Source: Jeotgalibacillus terrae (GTDB lineage: Bacteria; Bacillota; Bacilli; Bacillales; Jeotgalibacillaceae). Taken from it: a stretch of 64,000 bases of DNA. The stretch is taken from the NCBI RefSeq assembly GCF_016908195.1, contig NZ_JAFBDK010000015.1, positions 1-64,000 of the forward strand. The letters are read 5' to 3'. Below the pieces are notes generated by a model, which saw only the letters and a program-made list of their open reading frames with translations, ran no database searches and was not told the origin of the DNA. The position numbers and the translations under genes were made by a program. Shown here piece by piece: positions 18,022-27,421 of the stretch (positions are counted from its first letter, which is position 1; every line of letters begins with the position of its first letter).

Positions 18022-20841
18022 ATGAGAAAACAGTCGGAGCAGCAGGATCCATCAGTATTAACTTTTTCTGGTCCAAACCTGGGCTATATGATGGAAATGT
18101 ACGACCTTTATCAAGAAGACCCGTCTCTTGTTGATGAAGAATTACAGCAGTATTTCAAAGAAAATGGCTCTCCGTACAAAGAGAAGTCCAAACAGACTGA
18201 AGTAGCGATTGAAGGAACTGATTACAGCAAAGTGATTGCTGCAGTTCAACTTGCAGAGAATATCCGCACTTATGGACATCTTGCTGCAGATATCAATCCG
18301 CTCCATGACAAAGAAAAAGACAGTGAAAGAATTGATCTGGAAACTCACAATCTGACTAAGGAAGATCTTGAAAAGATTCCTGTCGATATTCTGATTGAAA
18401 ATTCTACAGATGAAGTAACAAATGGATATGAAGCCATTGAATATTTAAGAAAAATGTACACAAAGACAATTGCTTTCGAATATTCACATGTCCATGACCG
18501 TAAAGAGAAGAAATGGCTGAAAAATTACATTGAATCTGGTTCACTTGATGCAAAAATTGAAGATGAAAAGAAAAAAAGTATTCTAAAAAGACTCATGCAG
18601 GTTGAAGGGTTTGAGAACTTTGTCCATAAAACATTTGTCGGACAAAAGCGCTTTTCGATTGAAGGACTTGACACGATGGTTCCGCTGTTAGATGAAATTA
18701 TTCAGTCAACAGTTGAGAAGGGTGCTTCCTCTATTAATATCGGCATGGCACACCGTGGACGTCTGAATGTACTTGCACATGTTCTTGAAAAACCGTATGA
18801 AATGATCTTCGCTGAGTTCCAGCATGCACCAAGCAAAGACCTTATACCTTCTGAAGGCTCTACGGGTATTACTTACGGGTGGACTGGTGATGTTAAGTAT
18901 CACCTTGGTGCTGACCGCAATGTGAGCAAAGATGAAGCGAAAACACGCGTAACACTTGCGAATAACCCGAGTCACCTTGAAGTAGTCAGTCCGATTGTTG
19001 CCGGTTACACAAGAGCAGCACAGGAAACACGTTCGAATCCTGGAATTCCCGATTTAAAAGAGCAGGCGTCACTTGCCATTATGATTCATGGAGATGCAGC
19101 ATTCCCAGGGCAGGGCGTGGTAGCTGAAACACTTAACATGAGCCAACTGAGAGGGTATCATACAGGCGGTTCTATTCATATTATTGCGAATAATATGATC
19201 GGGTTTACGACTGAATCATTTGATTCAAGATCTACAAAGTATGCTTCAGATACTGCTAAAGGTTTTGAAGTTCCGATCTTACACGTAAATGCTGATGATC
19301 CTGAAGCGTGCCTTGCTGCAGCGATTATGGCCAGCGAGTACCGTGCTGAATTTGGCAAAGACTTTGTGATTGATCTTATTGGTTACAGACGTTTTGGTCA
19401 TAACGAAATGGATGAACCAATGGTGACAAATCCGGATTTATATCAATATATTAAAAATCAGGATAACGTGCGTAAGCTATATCAGGATAAGCTCGTATCC
19501 AATGAGACAGTGTCAGCTGAAGAAGCTGAAAAAATGATTGAAGAAAACACAGCCAAGCTTCAAAAAGCGTATGATACAGTACCAAAATCTGAAAAGGATC
19601 CTGATACTGATATGAATCCGCCTGAAGACGTTCAATCAAAGCTCGAACATATTACGACTGCTGTTGAATATGACAGGCTGAAGAGACTGAATGAAGATTT
19701 ATTAAATTTCCCTGAAGAATTTAACGTATTTAAAAAGCTTGAGAAAATACTTCAGAGAAGAAATGATCCTTTCGAAAAAGATGGAAAAGTCGACTGGGCA
19801 CATGCTGAAACACTCGCATTCGGCAGCATTATTCAGGACGGGACACCAATCCGTCTGACAGGTCAGGATTCTCAGCGTGGAACATTTGCTCACCGTCACC
19901 TTGTCCTTCACGACGAAAAAACGGGAGAAGAATACACACCGTTACATCATATTTCTGATGCAAATGCATCTTTCTGTGTGTATAACAGTCCGCTAACTGA
20001 AGCAGCTGTAGTCGGATTTGAATATGGATATAATGTCTTTTCAAAAGAAACGCTTGTTCTGTGGGAAGCGCAATATGGGGATTTTGCAAATATGGCTCAG
20101 GTCATGTTTGACCAGTTTGTTTCTTCAAGCCGTGCAAAGTGGGGACAGAAGTCAGGTCTTGTCATGCTATTACCGCATGGTTATGAAGGACAGGGTCCTG
20201 AACACTCTTCAGCAAGAATGGAGAGATTCCTGACACTAGCAGCTGAAAATAACTGGACAGTTGCAAACCTGACAAGTTCTGCTCAGTATTTCCATATCCT
20301 TCGAAGACAGGCGGCAATTCTGAAAAAAGAAGAGGTACGTCCGCTCGTTATTATGACACCTAAGAGTCTTCTCAGACATCCGGTTGTATCGAGAAGTGCT
20401 GAAGAGTTGTCTGAAGGAGCCTTCTCACCAATTATCGAGCATCCAGAGCTTGGTAAAAATGAAGAAGCAGTAGAAAGAATCGTCCTGTCATCAGGTAAAG
20501 TTGGTATTGACCTGATTGAAAGAGCAGAGAAAGAAGAAAATAATGACTGGCTGCACCTGGTACGTGTTGAAGAACTCTATCCATTCCCAATGGAACAACT
20601 TAAAGAAGTATTCAGCCGTTATAAGAACTTAAAAGAAATTATCTGGGTTCAGGAAGAGCCTAAGAACATGGGTGCATGGACGTTTGTTGAACCCCGTCTG
20701 AAAGAACTTTCACCTGAAGGATCTGAAGTATCTTATATCGGCAGACGCCGCCGAAGCAGTCCAGCTGAAGGCGATCCGACAGTACACAAAAAAGAACAGC
20801 AGCGTATTCTTGAAAAATCAGTAGTTAAAGGGAAAGAATAG
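18022..20841 (+). CDS. odhA: 2-oxoglutarate dehydrogenase E1 component
   Basis: The 939-residue thiamine-diphosphate enzyme decarboxylates 2-oxoglutarate in the citric acid cycle and passes the succinyl group to OdhB. Visible hallmarks are [35 protein letters not shown] (the TPP region), [12 protein letters not shown], and the C-terminal [19 protein letters not shown]. The ATG at 18022 follows TTGGAGG by about eight bases; an upstream TTG in the same frame has no ribosome site. It forms an operon with odhB. Confidence 0.97.
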   Translation: MRKQSEQQDPSVLTFSGPNLGYMMEMYDLYQEDPSLVDEELQQYFKENGSPYKEKSKQTEVAIEGTDYSKVIAAVQLAENIRTYGHLAADINPLHDKEKDSERIDLETHNLTKEDLEKIPVDILIENSTDEVTNGYEAIEYLRKMYTKTIAFEYSHVHDRKEKKWLKNYIESGSLDAKIEDEKKKSILKRLMQVEGFENFVHKTFVGQKRFSIEGLDTMVPLLDEIIQSTVEKGASSINIGMAHRGRLNVLAHVLEKPYEMIFAEFQHAPSKDLIPSEGSTGITYGWTGDVKYHLGADRNVSKDEAKTRVTLANNPSHLEVVSPIVAGYTRAAQETRSNPGIPDLKEQASLAIMIHGDAAFPGQGVVAETLNMSQLRGYHTGGSIHIIANNMIGFTTESFDSRSTKYASDTAKGFEVPILHVNADDPEACLAAAIMASEYRAEFGKDFVIDLIGYRRFGHNEMDEPMVTNPDLYQYIKNQDNVRKLYQDKLVSNETVSAEEAEKMIEENTAKLQKAYDTVPKSEKDPDTDMNPPEDVQSKLEHITTAVEYDRLKRLNEDLLNFPEEFNVFKKLEKILQRRNDPFEKDGKVDWAHAETLAFGSIIQDGTPIRLTGQDSQRGTFAHRHLVLHDEKTGEEYTPLHHISDANASFCVYNSPLTEAAVVGFEYGYNVFSKETLVLWEAQYGDFANMAQVMFDQFVSSSRAKWGQKSGLVMLLPHGYEGQGPEHSSARMERFLTLAAENNWTVANLTSSAQYFHILRRQAAILKKEEVRPLVIMTPKSLLRHPVVSRSAEELSEGAFSPIIEHPELGKNEEAVERIVLSSGKVGIDLIERAEKEENNDWLHLVRVEELYPFPMEQLKEVFSRYKNLKEIIWVQEEPKNMGAWTFVEPRLKELSPEGSEVSYIGRRRRSSPAEGDPTVHKKEQQRILEKSVVKGKE

Positions 20842-20855
20842 AGGAGGAAGACACA

Positions 20856-22130
20856 GTGGCAGAAATTAAAGTTCCGGAATTAGCAGAATCAATTACAGAA
20901 GGTACAATCGCACAATGGCTTAAGCAGCCTGGAGATGAAGTAGAAAAAGGCGAATACATTGTAGAACTTGAAACTGATAAGGTAAATGTTGAAGTCATTT
21001 CTGAAGAAGCAGGTGTAATTAAAGAGCTGAAAGCTGAAGAAGGCGACACTGTTGAAGTTGGACAGGTAATCGCAATTGTTGAAGCTGGTGAAGGCGGAGG
21101 CAGCAGTTCTTCAGATGAATCAGATAACGAGTCTTCTGAAGATAAATCTGAAGAAGCCAAGCCTGAGGAAAAAGAAGAAAAGAATGCTGATGAAAACGTT
21201 GAAAAACAGGAAAGCTCAGATAAAAAAGAACGTACAATTGCTTCTCCTGCCGCTCGCAAGCTTGCTAGAGAAAAAGGTATTGACCTTTCCAAAATCCAGA
21301 CAGCTGATCCAATGGGACGTGTGAGAAAGCAGGATGTAGAAGCACACGGAACTGATTCACAGAAGCAGGAAAAGAAACAGGATGCGCCGAAGAAGCAGGA
21401 AACACCTGCAGCGAAAAAAGATGATGGCAAACCGGTAACAAGAGAAAAAATGTCCCGCCGCCGTCAGACAATCGCTAACCGTCTTGTAGAAGTACAACAG
21501 ACAGCTGCAATGCTGACTACGTTTAATGAAATTGATATGACACACGTGATGGATCTTAGAAAGCGTAAAAAAGATAAGTTCCATGAAACACATGATGTGA
21601 GACTTGGCTTCATGTCATTCTTTACAAAAGCCGTAGTAGCAGCACTTAAGAAGTACCCTTATGTTAATGCTGAGATCGACGGAGACGAAGTAATCCTGAA
21701 GCATTATTATGATGTAGGTGTCGCTGTGTCTACTGCTGACGGACTTGTAGTGCCTATCGTAAGAGACTGTGATAGAAAGAACTTCGCTGAGATTGAACAG
21801 GAAATTGTCAATCTGGCTGAAAAAGCTAAAAACAAGAAGCTTCAATTGAGTGATCTTCAGGGTGGATCATTTACGATCACTAACGGTGGTGTATTCGGCT
21901 CACTGCTTTCTACCCCAATTTTAAATGGACCACAGGTTGGTATTCTTGGCATGCATACCATTCAGCTGCGTCCGGTAGCAATTGATGCCGAAAGAAGCGA
22001 AAACCGTCCTATGATGTATATTGCGATGTCTTATGATCATAGAATCATTGATGGAAAAGAAGCAGTAGGATTCCTTAAAATGGTTAAAGAGCTGCTTGAA
22101 AATCCGGAAGACCTGTTACTTGAAGGGTAA
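20856..22130 (+). CDS. odhB: Dihydrolipoyl succinyltransferase (E2)
   Basis: The 424-residue E2 core protein starts at a GTG preceded by GAGGAGG. It has one lipoyl domain (residues 1-78, lipoyl Lys 42 in [10 protein letters not shown]), an acidic Ser/Glu-rich linker, an E3-binding domain near 125-160 ([14 protein letters not shown]), a second Lys/Gln-rich linker and the catalytic acyltransferase domain with [13 protein letters not shown] near the end. Domain order and length are normal. Confidence 0.97.
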   Translation: MAEIKVPELAESITEGTIAQWLKQPGDEVEKGEYIVELETDKVNVEVISEEAGVIKELKAEEGDTVEVGQVIAIVEAGEGGGSSSSDESDNESSEDKSEEAKPEEKEEKNADENVEKQESSDKKERTIASPAARKLAREKGIDLSKIQTADPMGRVRKQDVEAHGTDSQKQEKKQDAPKKQETPAAKKDDGKPVTREKMSRRRQTIANRLVEVQQTAAMLTTFNEIDMTHVMDLRKRKKDKFHETHDVRLGFMSFFTKAVVAALKKYPYVNAEIDGDEVILKHYYDVGVAVSTADGLVVPIVRDCDRKNFAEIEQEIVNLAEKAKNKKLQLSDLQGGSFTITNGGVFGSLLSTPILNGPQVGILGMHTIQLRPVAIDAERSENRPMMYIAMSYDHRIIDGKEAVGFLKMVKELLENPEDLLLEG

Positions 22131-22138
22131 CTAAAAAG

Positions 22139-22171
22139 ACAGGGCCAGTCCAATTGTTGGACTGGCCCTGT
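22139..22171. terminator. Strong hairpin terminator after odhB
   Basis: ACAGGGCCAGTCCAA and TTGGACTGGCCCTGT pair perfectly; the T-tail is short. Confidence 0.8.
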
Positions 22172-22183
22172 TACGTTCATAAT

Positions 22184-22214
22184 AAAAGCACACAGTAGAT
22201 CACTGCGTGCTTTT
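22184..22214 (-). terminator. Terminator of the Sda-like gene
   Basis: On the minus strand AAAAGCACGCAGT pairs with ACTGTGTGCTTTT with one mismatch, just after the stop codon at 22221. Confidence 0.8.
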
Positions 22215-22220
22215 TAAACA

Positions 22221-22355
22221 TTATTTCCGATGTCGGCCGGCGTGAATACCTCTTTTTTGAATTTCCCTTTTTAAAATCACCTGTGTATCGTGTTCTCCAT
22301 GTTTCTCAGCGTCGCGGTAAGCAGATAAAAGCTGTTCATTACTTAAGATTTTCAA
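22221..22355 (-). CDS. sda: Sda-like micro-protein, 44 aa
   Basis: A TTG start at 22355 lies nine bases after AGGAGG. The 44-residue product contains ILSNEQLLSAYRDAEK and VILKREIQKRGI, which fit the two-helix hairpin pattern of Sda (LSDELLIESY ... EIKRRSL), the inhibitor of the sporulation kinases KinA/KinB. The basic His/Arg-rich tail (GIHAGRHRK) is unlike B. subtilis Sda. It has its own promoter and terminator. The similarity is by eye and the protein is short, so the family call is moderate. No DnaA boxes, which control sda in B. subtilis, were seen nearby. Confidence 0.6.
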   Translation of the reverse strand: MKILSNEQLLSAYRDAEKHGEHDTQVILKREIQKRGIHAGRHRK

Positions 22356-22378
22356 TGGATAGAACCTCCTTAGTGATT

Positions 22379-22409
22379 GTTAATGGAATATTCTTAACTT
22401 TCCATTAAC
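22379..22409 (-). promoter_or_regulatory. Ten-base palindrome at the start site of the Sda-like gene
   Basis: GTTAATGGAA and TTCCATTAAC are perfect inverted repeats separated by 11 bases, placed directly downstream of the -10 box. The position suits a repressor operator or a 5' mRNA hairpin. Confidence 0.55.
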
Positions 22410-22412
22410 GTC

Positions 22413-22441
22413 ATTATACGATGAAGATATCTTGTCTTCAA
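22413..22441 (-). promoter_or_regulatory. Promoter of the Sda-like gene
   Basis: On the minus strand TTGAAG (22441-22436) and TATAAT (22418-22413) are 17 bases apart. Confidence 0.75.
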
Positions 22442-22539
22442 CCGGTAATTCGGGTTGTTATCTAAATGTTATATAACCGTATTAAAAGTGGAAAGAAAAG
22501 AAAATTTGAATCATAATGAATGAAAAAGGACATGATGCT

Positions 22540-23601
22540 ATGCAGCGGTTTCATATAGATGTGATTAAAGGAAAAGGGTCTTATTATGATCTTGGGCTAA
22601 AAGCAGGAGCGCTTTTCAAACAGACTCCTTTATATCAAACTCATGTAAACAGACGCGAAAAATCCAAAAGATCATATCAGCTGGATATGAAAAAAGCAGA
22701 AGAGCACATAAAATCTTTTGCTCCGGGAATATGGGATGAATTAAATGGATTGAGCACTGAGCTCGGATGGGGACTGGAAAATACTGTACATGAATATTCA
22801 GGCTGGCAGCAGGATTGGAAAAAATCAGGCTGCTCAGTACTAATGAAACAGAATTTTTTTGCAAGAAACTACGATTTTCATCCAAAAACATATGAAGGCA
22901 GACTCATGATCTGGCAGCCTGATAATGCCTATGCATCAATTGGTGTAGCCGGCCGGATGATTGGCCGGATAGACGGCATGAATGAAAAAGGGTTATGTGT
23001 GGGCTTTCATTTTGTTAACAGAAAAAATCCAGGAGAAGGGTTTACCTGTTCAGTAATCGCGCGATTCTTACTTGATAGCTGCGCAAATGTCCGGGAAGCT
23101 GTAGCAATGCTTAAAGCTATCCCCCATAGACACGCGTTTAATTACACGCTTTACGATGCATCAGGTCAGCATGCCATCGTTGAAGCATCTGCTCTCGGAG
23201 TCTCTGAAAGACGCCAGAAAAATGATATCGCATGTACCAATCATTTCGAAACGCCTGAAAAACTTTCTGAAAACCGGTATCAACTGAAAGAGTCAAAATC
23301 AAGACTCAGCACAATTAATGAGCAATCTGCTACAACCACTGATCCGCTCAGTGCATTTTATCTGTTTAATGATCCATCATACGGAATTTTCAAAAAGAAT
23401 TACGGCAGCTGGTCAGGAACCATTCATACAGTTGTCTATAACCCTGATGATCTGTCTGTCCTTTTTGGTGCAGGAGAGAATGCCGTCCCGCTTTATATAA
23501 ATTTTAAAGACTGGCTCTCAGGACAGAGGTATCCGGTAACAAGGATTTTCGGTAGCGTTGATACAGGAGAACAATTCAGTCATGTGAATACAGGCTATTA
23601 A
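22540..23601 (+). CDS. C45-type autoproteolytic acyltransferase/hydrolase
   Basis: The 353-residue protein resembles the peptidase C45 / acyl-CoA:6-aminopenicillanate acyltransferase-like Ntn hydrolases. The candidate nucleophile is Cys 98 in KSGCSVLM, followed by FFARNYDFHP and later INEKGL-like DGMNEKGLCVGFH, all typical of the group. These enzymes mature by self-cleavage before the Cys and act on amide bonds; the substrate is unknown. The ATG at 22540 has AAAGGA nine bases upstream; an ATG at 22516 in the same frame has no clear ribosome site. It is monocistronic. Confidence 0.75.
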   Translation: MQRFHIDVIKGKGSYYDLGLKAGALFKQTPLYQTHVNRREKSKRSYQLDMKKAEEHIKSFAPGIWDELNGLSTELGWGLENTVHEYSGWQQDWKKSGCSVLMKQNFFARNYDFHPKTYEGRLMIWQPDNAYASIGVAGRMIGRIDGMNEKGLCVGFHFVNRKNPGEGFTCSVIARFLLDSCANVREAVAMLKAIPHRHAFNYTLYDASGQHAIVEASALGVSERRQKNDIACTNHFETPEKLSENRYQLKESKSRLSTINEQSATTTDPLSAFYLFNDPSYGIFKKNYGSWSGTIHTVVYNPDDLSVLFGAGENAVPLYINFKDWLSGQRYPVTRIFGSVDTGEQFSHVNTGY

Positions 23602-23659
23602 CATTCACTGAAATTAACGATATACTAACGATAAAGATTATTGAAAGGGGTTTTGATCC

Positions 23660-23863
23660 ATGCTTCACTTAGACTGGGAAAACCGGGAAACAATAAAACA
23701 AGTTAAATGTATACACGACAATGCAGCAAAATATGTCGTAAACAATGTATTAACTGTTGGTAAAACGTACGATGTTAAAAATGAAACTGAAGAATTTATT
23801 TTTATTATTGATAATTCAGGTAAAGTAGGCGGCTTCTATAAAGACTACTTTGAAGAGGTATAG
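23660..23863 (+). CDS. Small conserved Bacillales protein (DUF6501-like), 67 aa
   Basis: The 67-residue soluble protein reads as a small beta-rich domain (KYVVNNVLTVGKTYDVKNETEEFIFIIDNSGKVGGFYKDYFEE split over three strands). It resembles a family of unknown function that I recall as DUF6501. AAAGGGG lies nine bases before the ATG. It sits nine bases upstream of the Rok-like gene, so the two are probably co-transcribed. Confidence 0.65.
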   Translation: MLHLDWENRETIKQVKCIHDNAAKYVVNNVLTVGKTYDVKNETEEFIFIIDNSGKVGGFYKDYFEEV

Positions 23864-23872
23864 GAGCTCAAC

Positions 23873-24268
23873 ATGTTTAATGAACGTGCAGCTTTAAAAA
23901 TCCGTCTTGAACAAATGGAAGATTCAGAGATCAGGATTTTGCAGGAGTTCAGAGATGAACGGGAAAAAATTCTTCAAAGATTACGGGAATTAGATCAGTC
24001 TGAGGCTGCAGAAAAAGGCTCAGCTTCATCCGCTTCTCAGCAGACTAAACCCGTTAATACCGGAAAATCAAAAAAAATGCACGCTGCTGCGATCGAAGTT
24101 CTGAAAAAGAAACTAGAACCGGTGAAAGGTACAGATATTCAGTTCTACGTAGAAGAAACCACTGGATTCCGCGTAGCCAATATTACAACCTTTATGAAAA
24201 CCATCCAGCGTCATTTTCCTCAGGTCAGAAAGCTTGACCGGGGGTTGTATATATATGAAAAAGAGTAA
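23873..24268 (+). CDS. rok: Rok-like DNA-binding repressor (short form), 131 aa
   Basis: The first 40 residues (MFNERAALKIRLEQMEDSE and following EFRDEREKILQRLRELD) match the oligomerising N terminus of B. subtilis Rok. The C-terminal KSKKMHAAAIEVLKKK ... TGFRVANITTFMKTIQ ... VRKLDRGLYIYE segment matches its winged-helix DNA-binding domain. Rok silences AT-rich acquired DNA and represses comK. At 131 residues this copy lacks much of the central Gln/Arg-rich linker of the ~190-residue B. subtilis protein. AGGAG precedes the ATG. The gene end overlaps a terminator. Confidence 0.75.
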   Translation: MFNERAALKIRLEQMEDSEIRILQEFRDEREKILQRLRELDQSEAAEKGSASSASQQTKPVNTGKSKKMHAAAIEVLKKKLEPVKGTDIQFYVEETTGFRVANITTFMKTIQRHFPQVRKLDRGLYIYEKE

Positions 24269-24290
24269 GGGATATCCCCCTTACTCTTTT
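24259..24290 (+). terminator. Terminator after the Rok-like gene
   Basis: AAAAGAGTAAGGG and CCCTTACTCTTTT pair around ATATCC; the upstream arm overlaps the last codons and stop. Confidence 0.9.
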
Positions 24291-24361
24291 TGATTAGTTG
24301 AACATCCAGCCTAAAGAACGGTACAATAAGTCATTGATGTTAAATGAAAAGGATGATTGAA

Positions 24362-25234
24362 ATGAAATTAAATACACTGCCTGAAAATATCAGGGAATTA
24401 ATTGAAAATAGTCCTAAGGGAGAAACAGATCCCGCAGGCAGAATCGGGACAGGGGGATATACTGCTGATGACCAATCAGTTTTACATGATGTACTGGTCA
24501 GTCTGTCATTACAAAAAAATATTCTGCTGAAAGGACCGACAGGGTCAGGAAAAACAAAGCTCGCAGAAACTGTCAGCTATACTTTTAATCAGCCAATGTA
24601 TAGTATTAACTGTTCTGTTGACCTCGACACTGAAGCGATGCTCGGATTTAAAACAATTGAACAAATTGATGGCAAATCATCAATCACCTTTATTGAAGGA
24701 CCTGTCATTCAGGCAATGAAAAAAGGGCATATTCTTTATATCGATGAAATCAATATGGCAAAGCCTGAAACACTGCCTATTTTAAACGGCGTACTGGATT
24801 ACCGACGGACAATTACCAATCCGTTCACAAATGAGGTCATTACGGCCGCAGAAGGGTTTAAAGTGATCGCGGCTATCAATGAAGGTTATATCGGAACCGT
24901 ACCTTTAAATGAGGCCTTAAAAAACAGATTCATCGTTGTAGATGTTCCTTATATTAAAGGAGAAACGCTGAAAACCGTTTTACAATCTCAAAGTACTCTT
25001 CAGGATGAGCGTCTGATTGACCAATATGTACAATTATCAGCTGATCTTTTTACACAAGTACAAAATGGACAGGTATCAGAAGAAGCTGCATCGATCAGAG
25101 CACTGCTCGATACTTGTGATCTGTCAGTCTACTTGCCTCCTAAACGTGCCATTCAAAGAGGTATTATTGACAAACTTGAGGATGATAGAGAAAAATCTGC
25201 CGTCAAAAATATCGCTGAAACTATTTTTGAGTGA
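24362..25234 (+). CDS. yojN: MoxR-type AAA+ ATPase (YojN-like)
   Basis: The 290-residue ATPase has Walker A GPTGSGKT near residues 59-66, Walker B ILYIDEIN and the sensor-like [10 protein letters not shown]. MoxR/CbbQ/NirQ ATPases act with a VWA-domain partner as metal or cofactor insertion chaperones. The ATG at 24362 is chosen because AAGGATG lies just before it; the in-frame ATG at 24344 has no site. It is followed nine bases later by the VWA partner. B. subtilis has the same pair, yojN/yojO, beside odhAB, which supports the assignment. The client is unknown. Confidence 0.85.
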   Translation: MKLNTLPENIRELIENSPKGETDPAGRIGTGGYTADDQSVLHDVLVSLSLQKNILLKGPTGSGKTKLAETVSYTFNQPMYSINCSVDLDTEAMLGFKTIEQIDGKSSITFIEGPVIQAMKKGHILYIDEINMAKPETLPILNGVLDYRRTITNPFTNEVITAAEGFKVIAAINEGYIGTVPLNEALKNRFIVVDVPYIKGETLKTVLQSQSTLQDERLIDQYVQLSADLFTQVQNGQVSEEAASIRALLDTCDLSVYLPPKRAIQRGIIDKLEDDREKSAVKNIAETIFE

Positions 25235-25243
25235 GGTGATGAT

Positions 25244-27157
25244 ATGCAGCGCTTTATTCAATTCAATGACGAACAGGTTAACTCATTCCGCTTAATGCAA
25301 TTGATTGATCTGGCTAAGACCCTTACCGGACAAAAAGAAATGAACGTTGAATACAGTCCGATGAATTACCTTGACGTTTCTGAAAACACGGTATTTGTCA
25401 GTCATTTTTGGGATCATCGTCCTGAAATTGAAGAGTGGCACGGACTGATTACTGATATATTCTTAAGAGCTGAAGGTGCATATAAGCATTCAGAGCCTGA
25501 GGTCATCAGACAATTTATCCGGTATACACATACACTTGACCATCCATCATTTGCAAAACAGCTATTTATGCTGATAGAGGATGCAAGACTTGAGGAAATT
25601 GTTAAGAAAAAGAGGCCGGGGACTAAAACTGCATTTAATACGAGAAGAAACATATATGAAAAGTATTTTGAGTCTCAATTAAATGTGCATCAGGTAAAAG
25701 GTGTAACAACGGATGCCTTTTTTAATCTGATTTATTTATTGATCTTTGCCAAATCACCGATCGATGACTGGCCTTCTATTCAGCCGGAACTGAATCTCGC
25801 AAAGCCCTTTATCACACAGCAGATTGAAAAAGTACATGAAACATCCTCAACGGCAGACTCCGTTAAGATCTGTAAAGCTTTGTGTGACGTAACGGATGAG
25901 CTGTTTAAAAAAGATATGCTGAACGAATATTTTCATCTTCCCGAGAAAACAATTGAAAACTGGGCGGAAGGGCTGACATTTGAAGACCTGAAGCGAAAAG
26001 ACTCCTTGATCAACGATGATACTGAAAAAGAAAAATCAGGTGATGAAGAGGTTGAAGATGAGGAGTTTAAAGCCTGGCACCGTGAGTCAAAAGAAAAGGG
26101 TGAGTCATTTCTTCAATTTGAGCTGGAGGCCGGGACTAAAACGTCTATAGATACAGAAGCAGCCAGAGAAGGGGACGAGCAGGAACAGGCGCTGGCAAGC
26201 GTACAGGGCAGTTCTAAAAAAGCAAACAGAAGCGATTTTGATCAGGAAGATACAGATAGAAGATCAGATGAAGAGAATAAAGGCGGCAGCTCAAAGTACG
26301 GTAAAGAAAATGAAAATGCCTTTCCTGTATTCGAAGAAATTAAGCCTGTTAAGCCTGAGGAAAAAAACCTGTATGAGCAATATAAAAAAGAAGTATCTCT
26401 TTATCAGAAAAAGCTTCAGAAAATTATTGAGAAAACGCTTGATCATAAAAAAACCAGTCCGAGAACACATCTTATGAAGGGAAGGCTCAGTAAAAATCTT
26501 ATGCCGTTATTTACTGATGAAAAGCCGAGAGTTTTCTATAAAAAAGATAAAGAGTCTCCTAAAATTGATGCTGCATTTGAATTACTGCTCGATTGCTCAG
26601 CTTCTATGTATGACAAAATGAATGAAACGAAAAAAGGCCTCGTACTGTTCCATGAAGCCTTGAAGTCAGTTCAGGTGCCGCACGAAATAACAGGCTTTTG
26701 GGAAAATGCTCCGAAAGCCGGACAGAACGGACAACCCAATCATTTTAAGACTGTAATACCATTTGACAGCAGCCTGTATCAGCAGGATGCAGCAGAAATT
26801 ATGCAGCTTGAACCTGAAGAAGATAATAGAGATGGCTATGCGATCAGACATATGACGGAAAGACTTGAAAGAAGAAGTGAAAAGCAGAAGTTTCTACTAG
26901 TATTTTCTGATGGTGAACCGGCTGCAGCGGATTATGAACAAAATGGGATTGTTGATACTCATGATGCTGTACTTGAAGCAAGAAAAAGAGGAATCGAAGT
27001 AATGAATGTCTTTCTATCCACTACAGAGATTCCCGAGAGTCAGAAGGAAGTCATTCAAAATATATACGGACGGTTCAGTTTGTTCCTTCAGGATATTGAT
27101 GAGCTTCCGGATGTTCTATTTCCACTTTTGAAAAGGCTGCTTCATAAAAGCATATAA
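25244..27157 (+). CDS. yojO: VWA-domain protein (YojO/NorD-like)
   Basis: The 637-residue protein has a helical N-terminal region, an acidic/basic low-complexity middle part (about 255-365, rich in Glu, Lys, Ser) and a C-terminal von Willebrand A domain with the MIDAS motif DCSASM (near 450) and FSDGEPAAADY. It resembles NorD/CobT-type partners of MoxR ATPases. GAGGTGATGAT precedes the ATG. With the upstream ATPase it forms a two-gene operon. There is no signal peptide. Confidence 0.85.
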   Translation: MQRFIQFNDEQVNSFRLMQLIDLAKTLTGQKEMNVEYSPMNYLDVSENTVFVSHFWDHRPEIEEWHGLITDIFLRAEGAYKHSEPEVIRQFIRYTHTLDHPSFAKQLFMLIEDARLEEIVKKKRPGTKTAFNTRRNIYEKYFESQLNVHQVKGVTTDAFFNLIYLLIFAKSPIDDWPSIQPELNLAKPFITQQIEKVHETSSTADSVKICKALCDVTDELFKKDMLNEYFHLPEKTIENWAEGLTFEDLKRKDSLINDDTEKEKSGDEEVEDEEFKAWHRESKEKGESFLQFELEAGTKTSIDTEAAREGDEQEQALASVQGSSKKANRSDFDQEDTDRRSDEENKGGSSKYGKENENAFPVFEEIKPVKPEEKNLYEQYKKEVSLYQKKLQKIIEKTLDHKKTSPRTHLMKGRLSKNLMPLFTDEKPRVFYKKDKESPKIDAAFELLLDCSASMYDKMNETKKGLVLFHEALKSVQVPHEITGFWENAPKAGQNGQPNHFKTVIPFDSSLYQQDAAEIMQLEPEEDNRDGYAIRHMTERLERRSEKQKFLLVFSDGEPAAADYEQNGIVDTHDAVLEARKRGIEVMNVFLSTTEIPESQKEVIQNIYGRFSLFLQDIDELPDVLFPLLKRLLHKSI

Positions 27158-27270
27158 AGGCTGAATATCATATCATCCTTCAGACGGAGCAAATTTCATG
27201 CTCTGTTACCGTTTCTGATTCTCTTTAATTGACTACACTAAGAGTAGCAAATAAAGAGGAGATGAAAAGT

Positions 27271-27387
27271 ATGAATACAAATCATCAGGCACGGCTAGAA
27301 GAATTCAGCCGTCATAACGAAAAAGTGAATAAAAACCAATGGAAAGCAACAAAACGAAAAGCATTCAATTGGATGAGAAAAATGTAA
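27271..27387 (+). CDS. Small basic protein, 38 aa
   Basis: A short frame with AGAGGAGATG 8-10 bases before ATG encodes 38 residues, beginning MNTNHQARLEEFSRHNE and ending in KATKRKAFNWMRKM, strongly basic in its second half. A terminator starts directly at its stop. I do not recognise the family. The ribosome site and terminator argue for a real gene. Confidence 0.6.
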   Translation: MNTNHQARLEEFSRHNEKVNKNQWKATKRKAFNWMRKM

Positions 27388-27418
27388 AAACCGCTGTGTA
27401 TGTGACCACAGCGGTTTT
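27387..27418. terminator. Bidirectional terminator
   Basis: AAAACCGCTGTG and CACAGCGGTTTT form a perfect stem between convergent genes. Confidence 0.92.
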
Positions 27419-27421
27419 TTC

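Noticed and set aside
22380-22500. DnaA boxes controlling the Sda-like gene
   Set aside because: No TTATCCACA-like sequences were found around the promoter.
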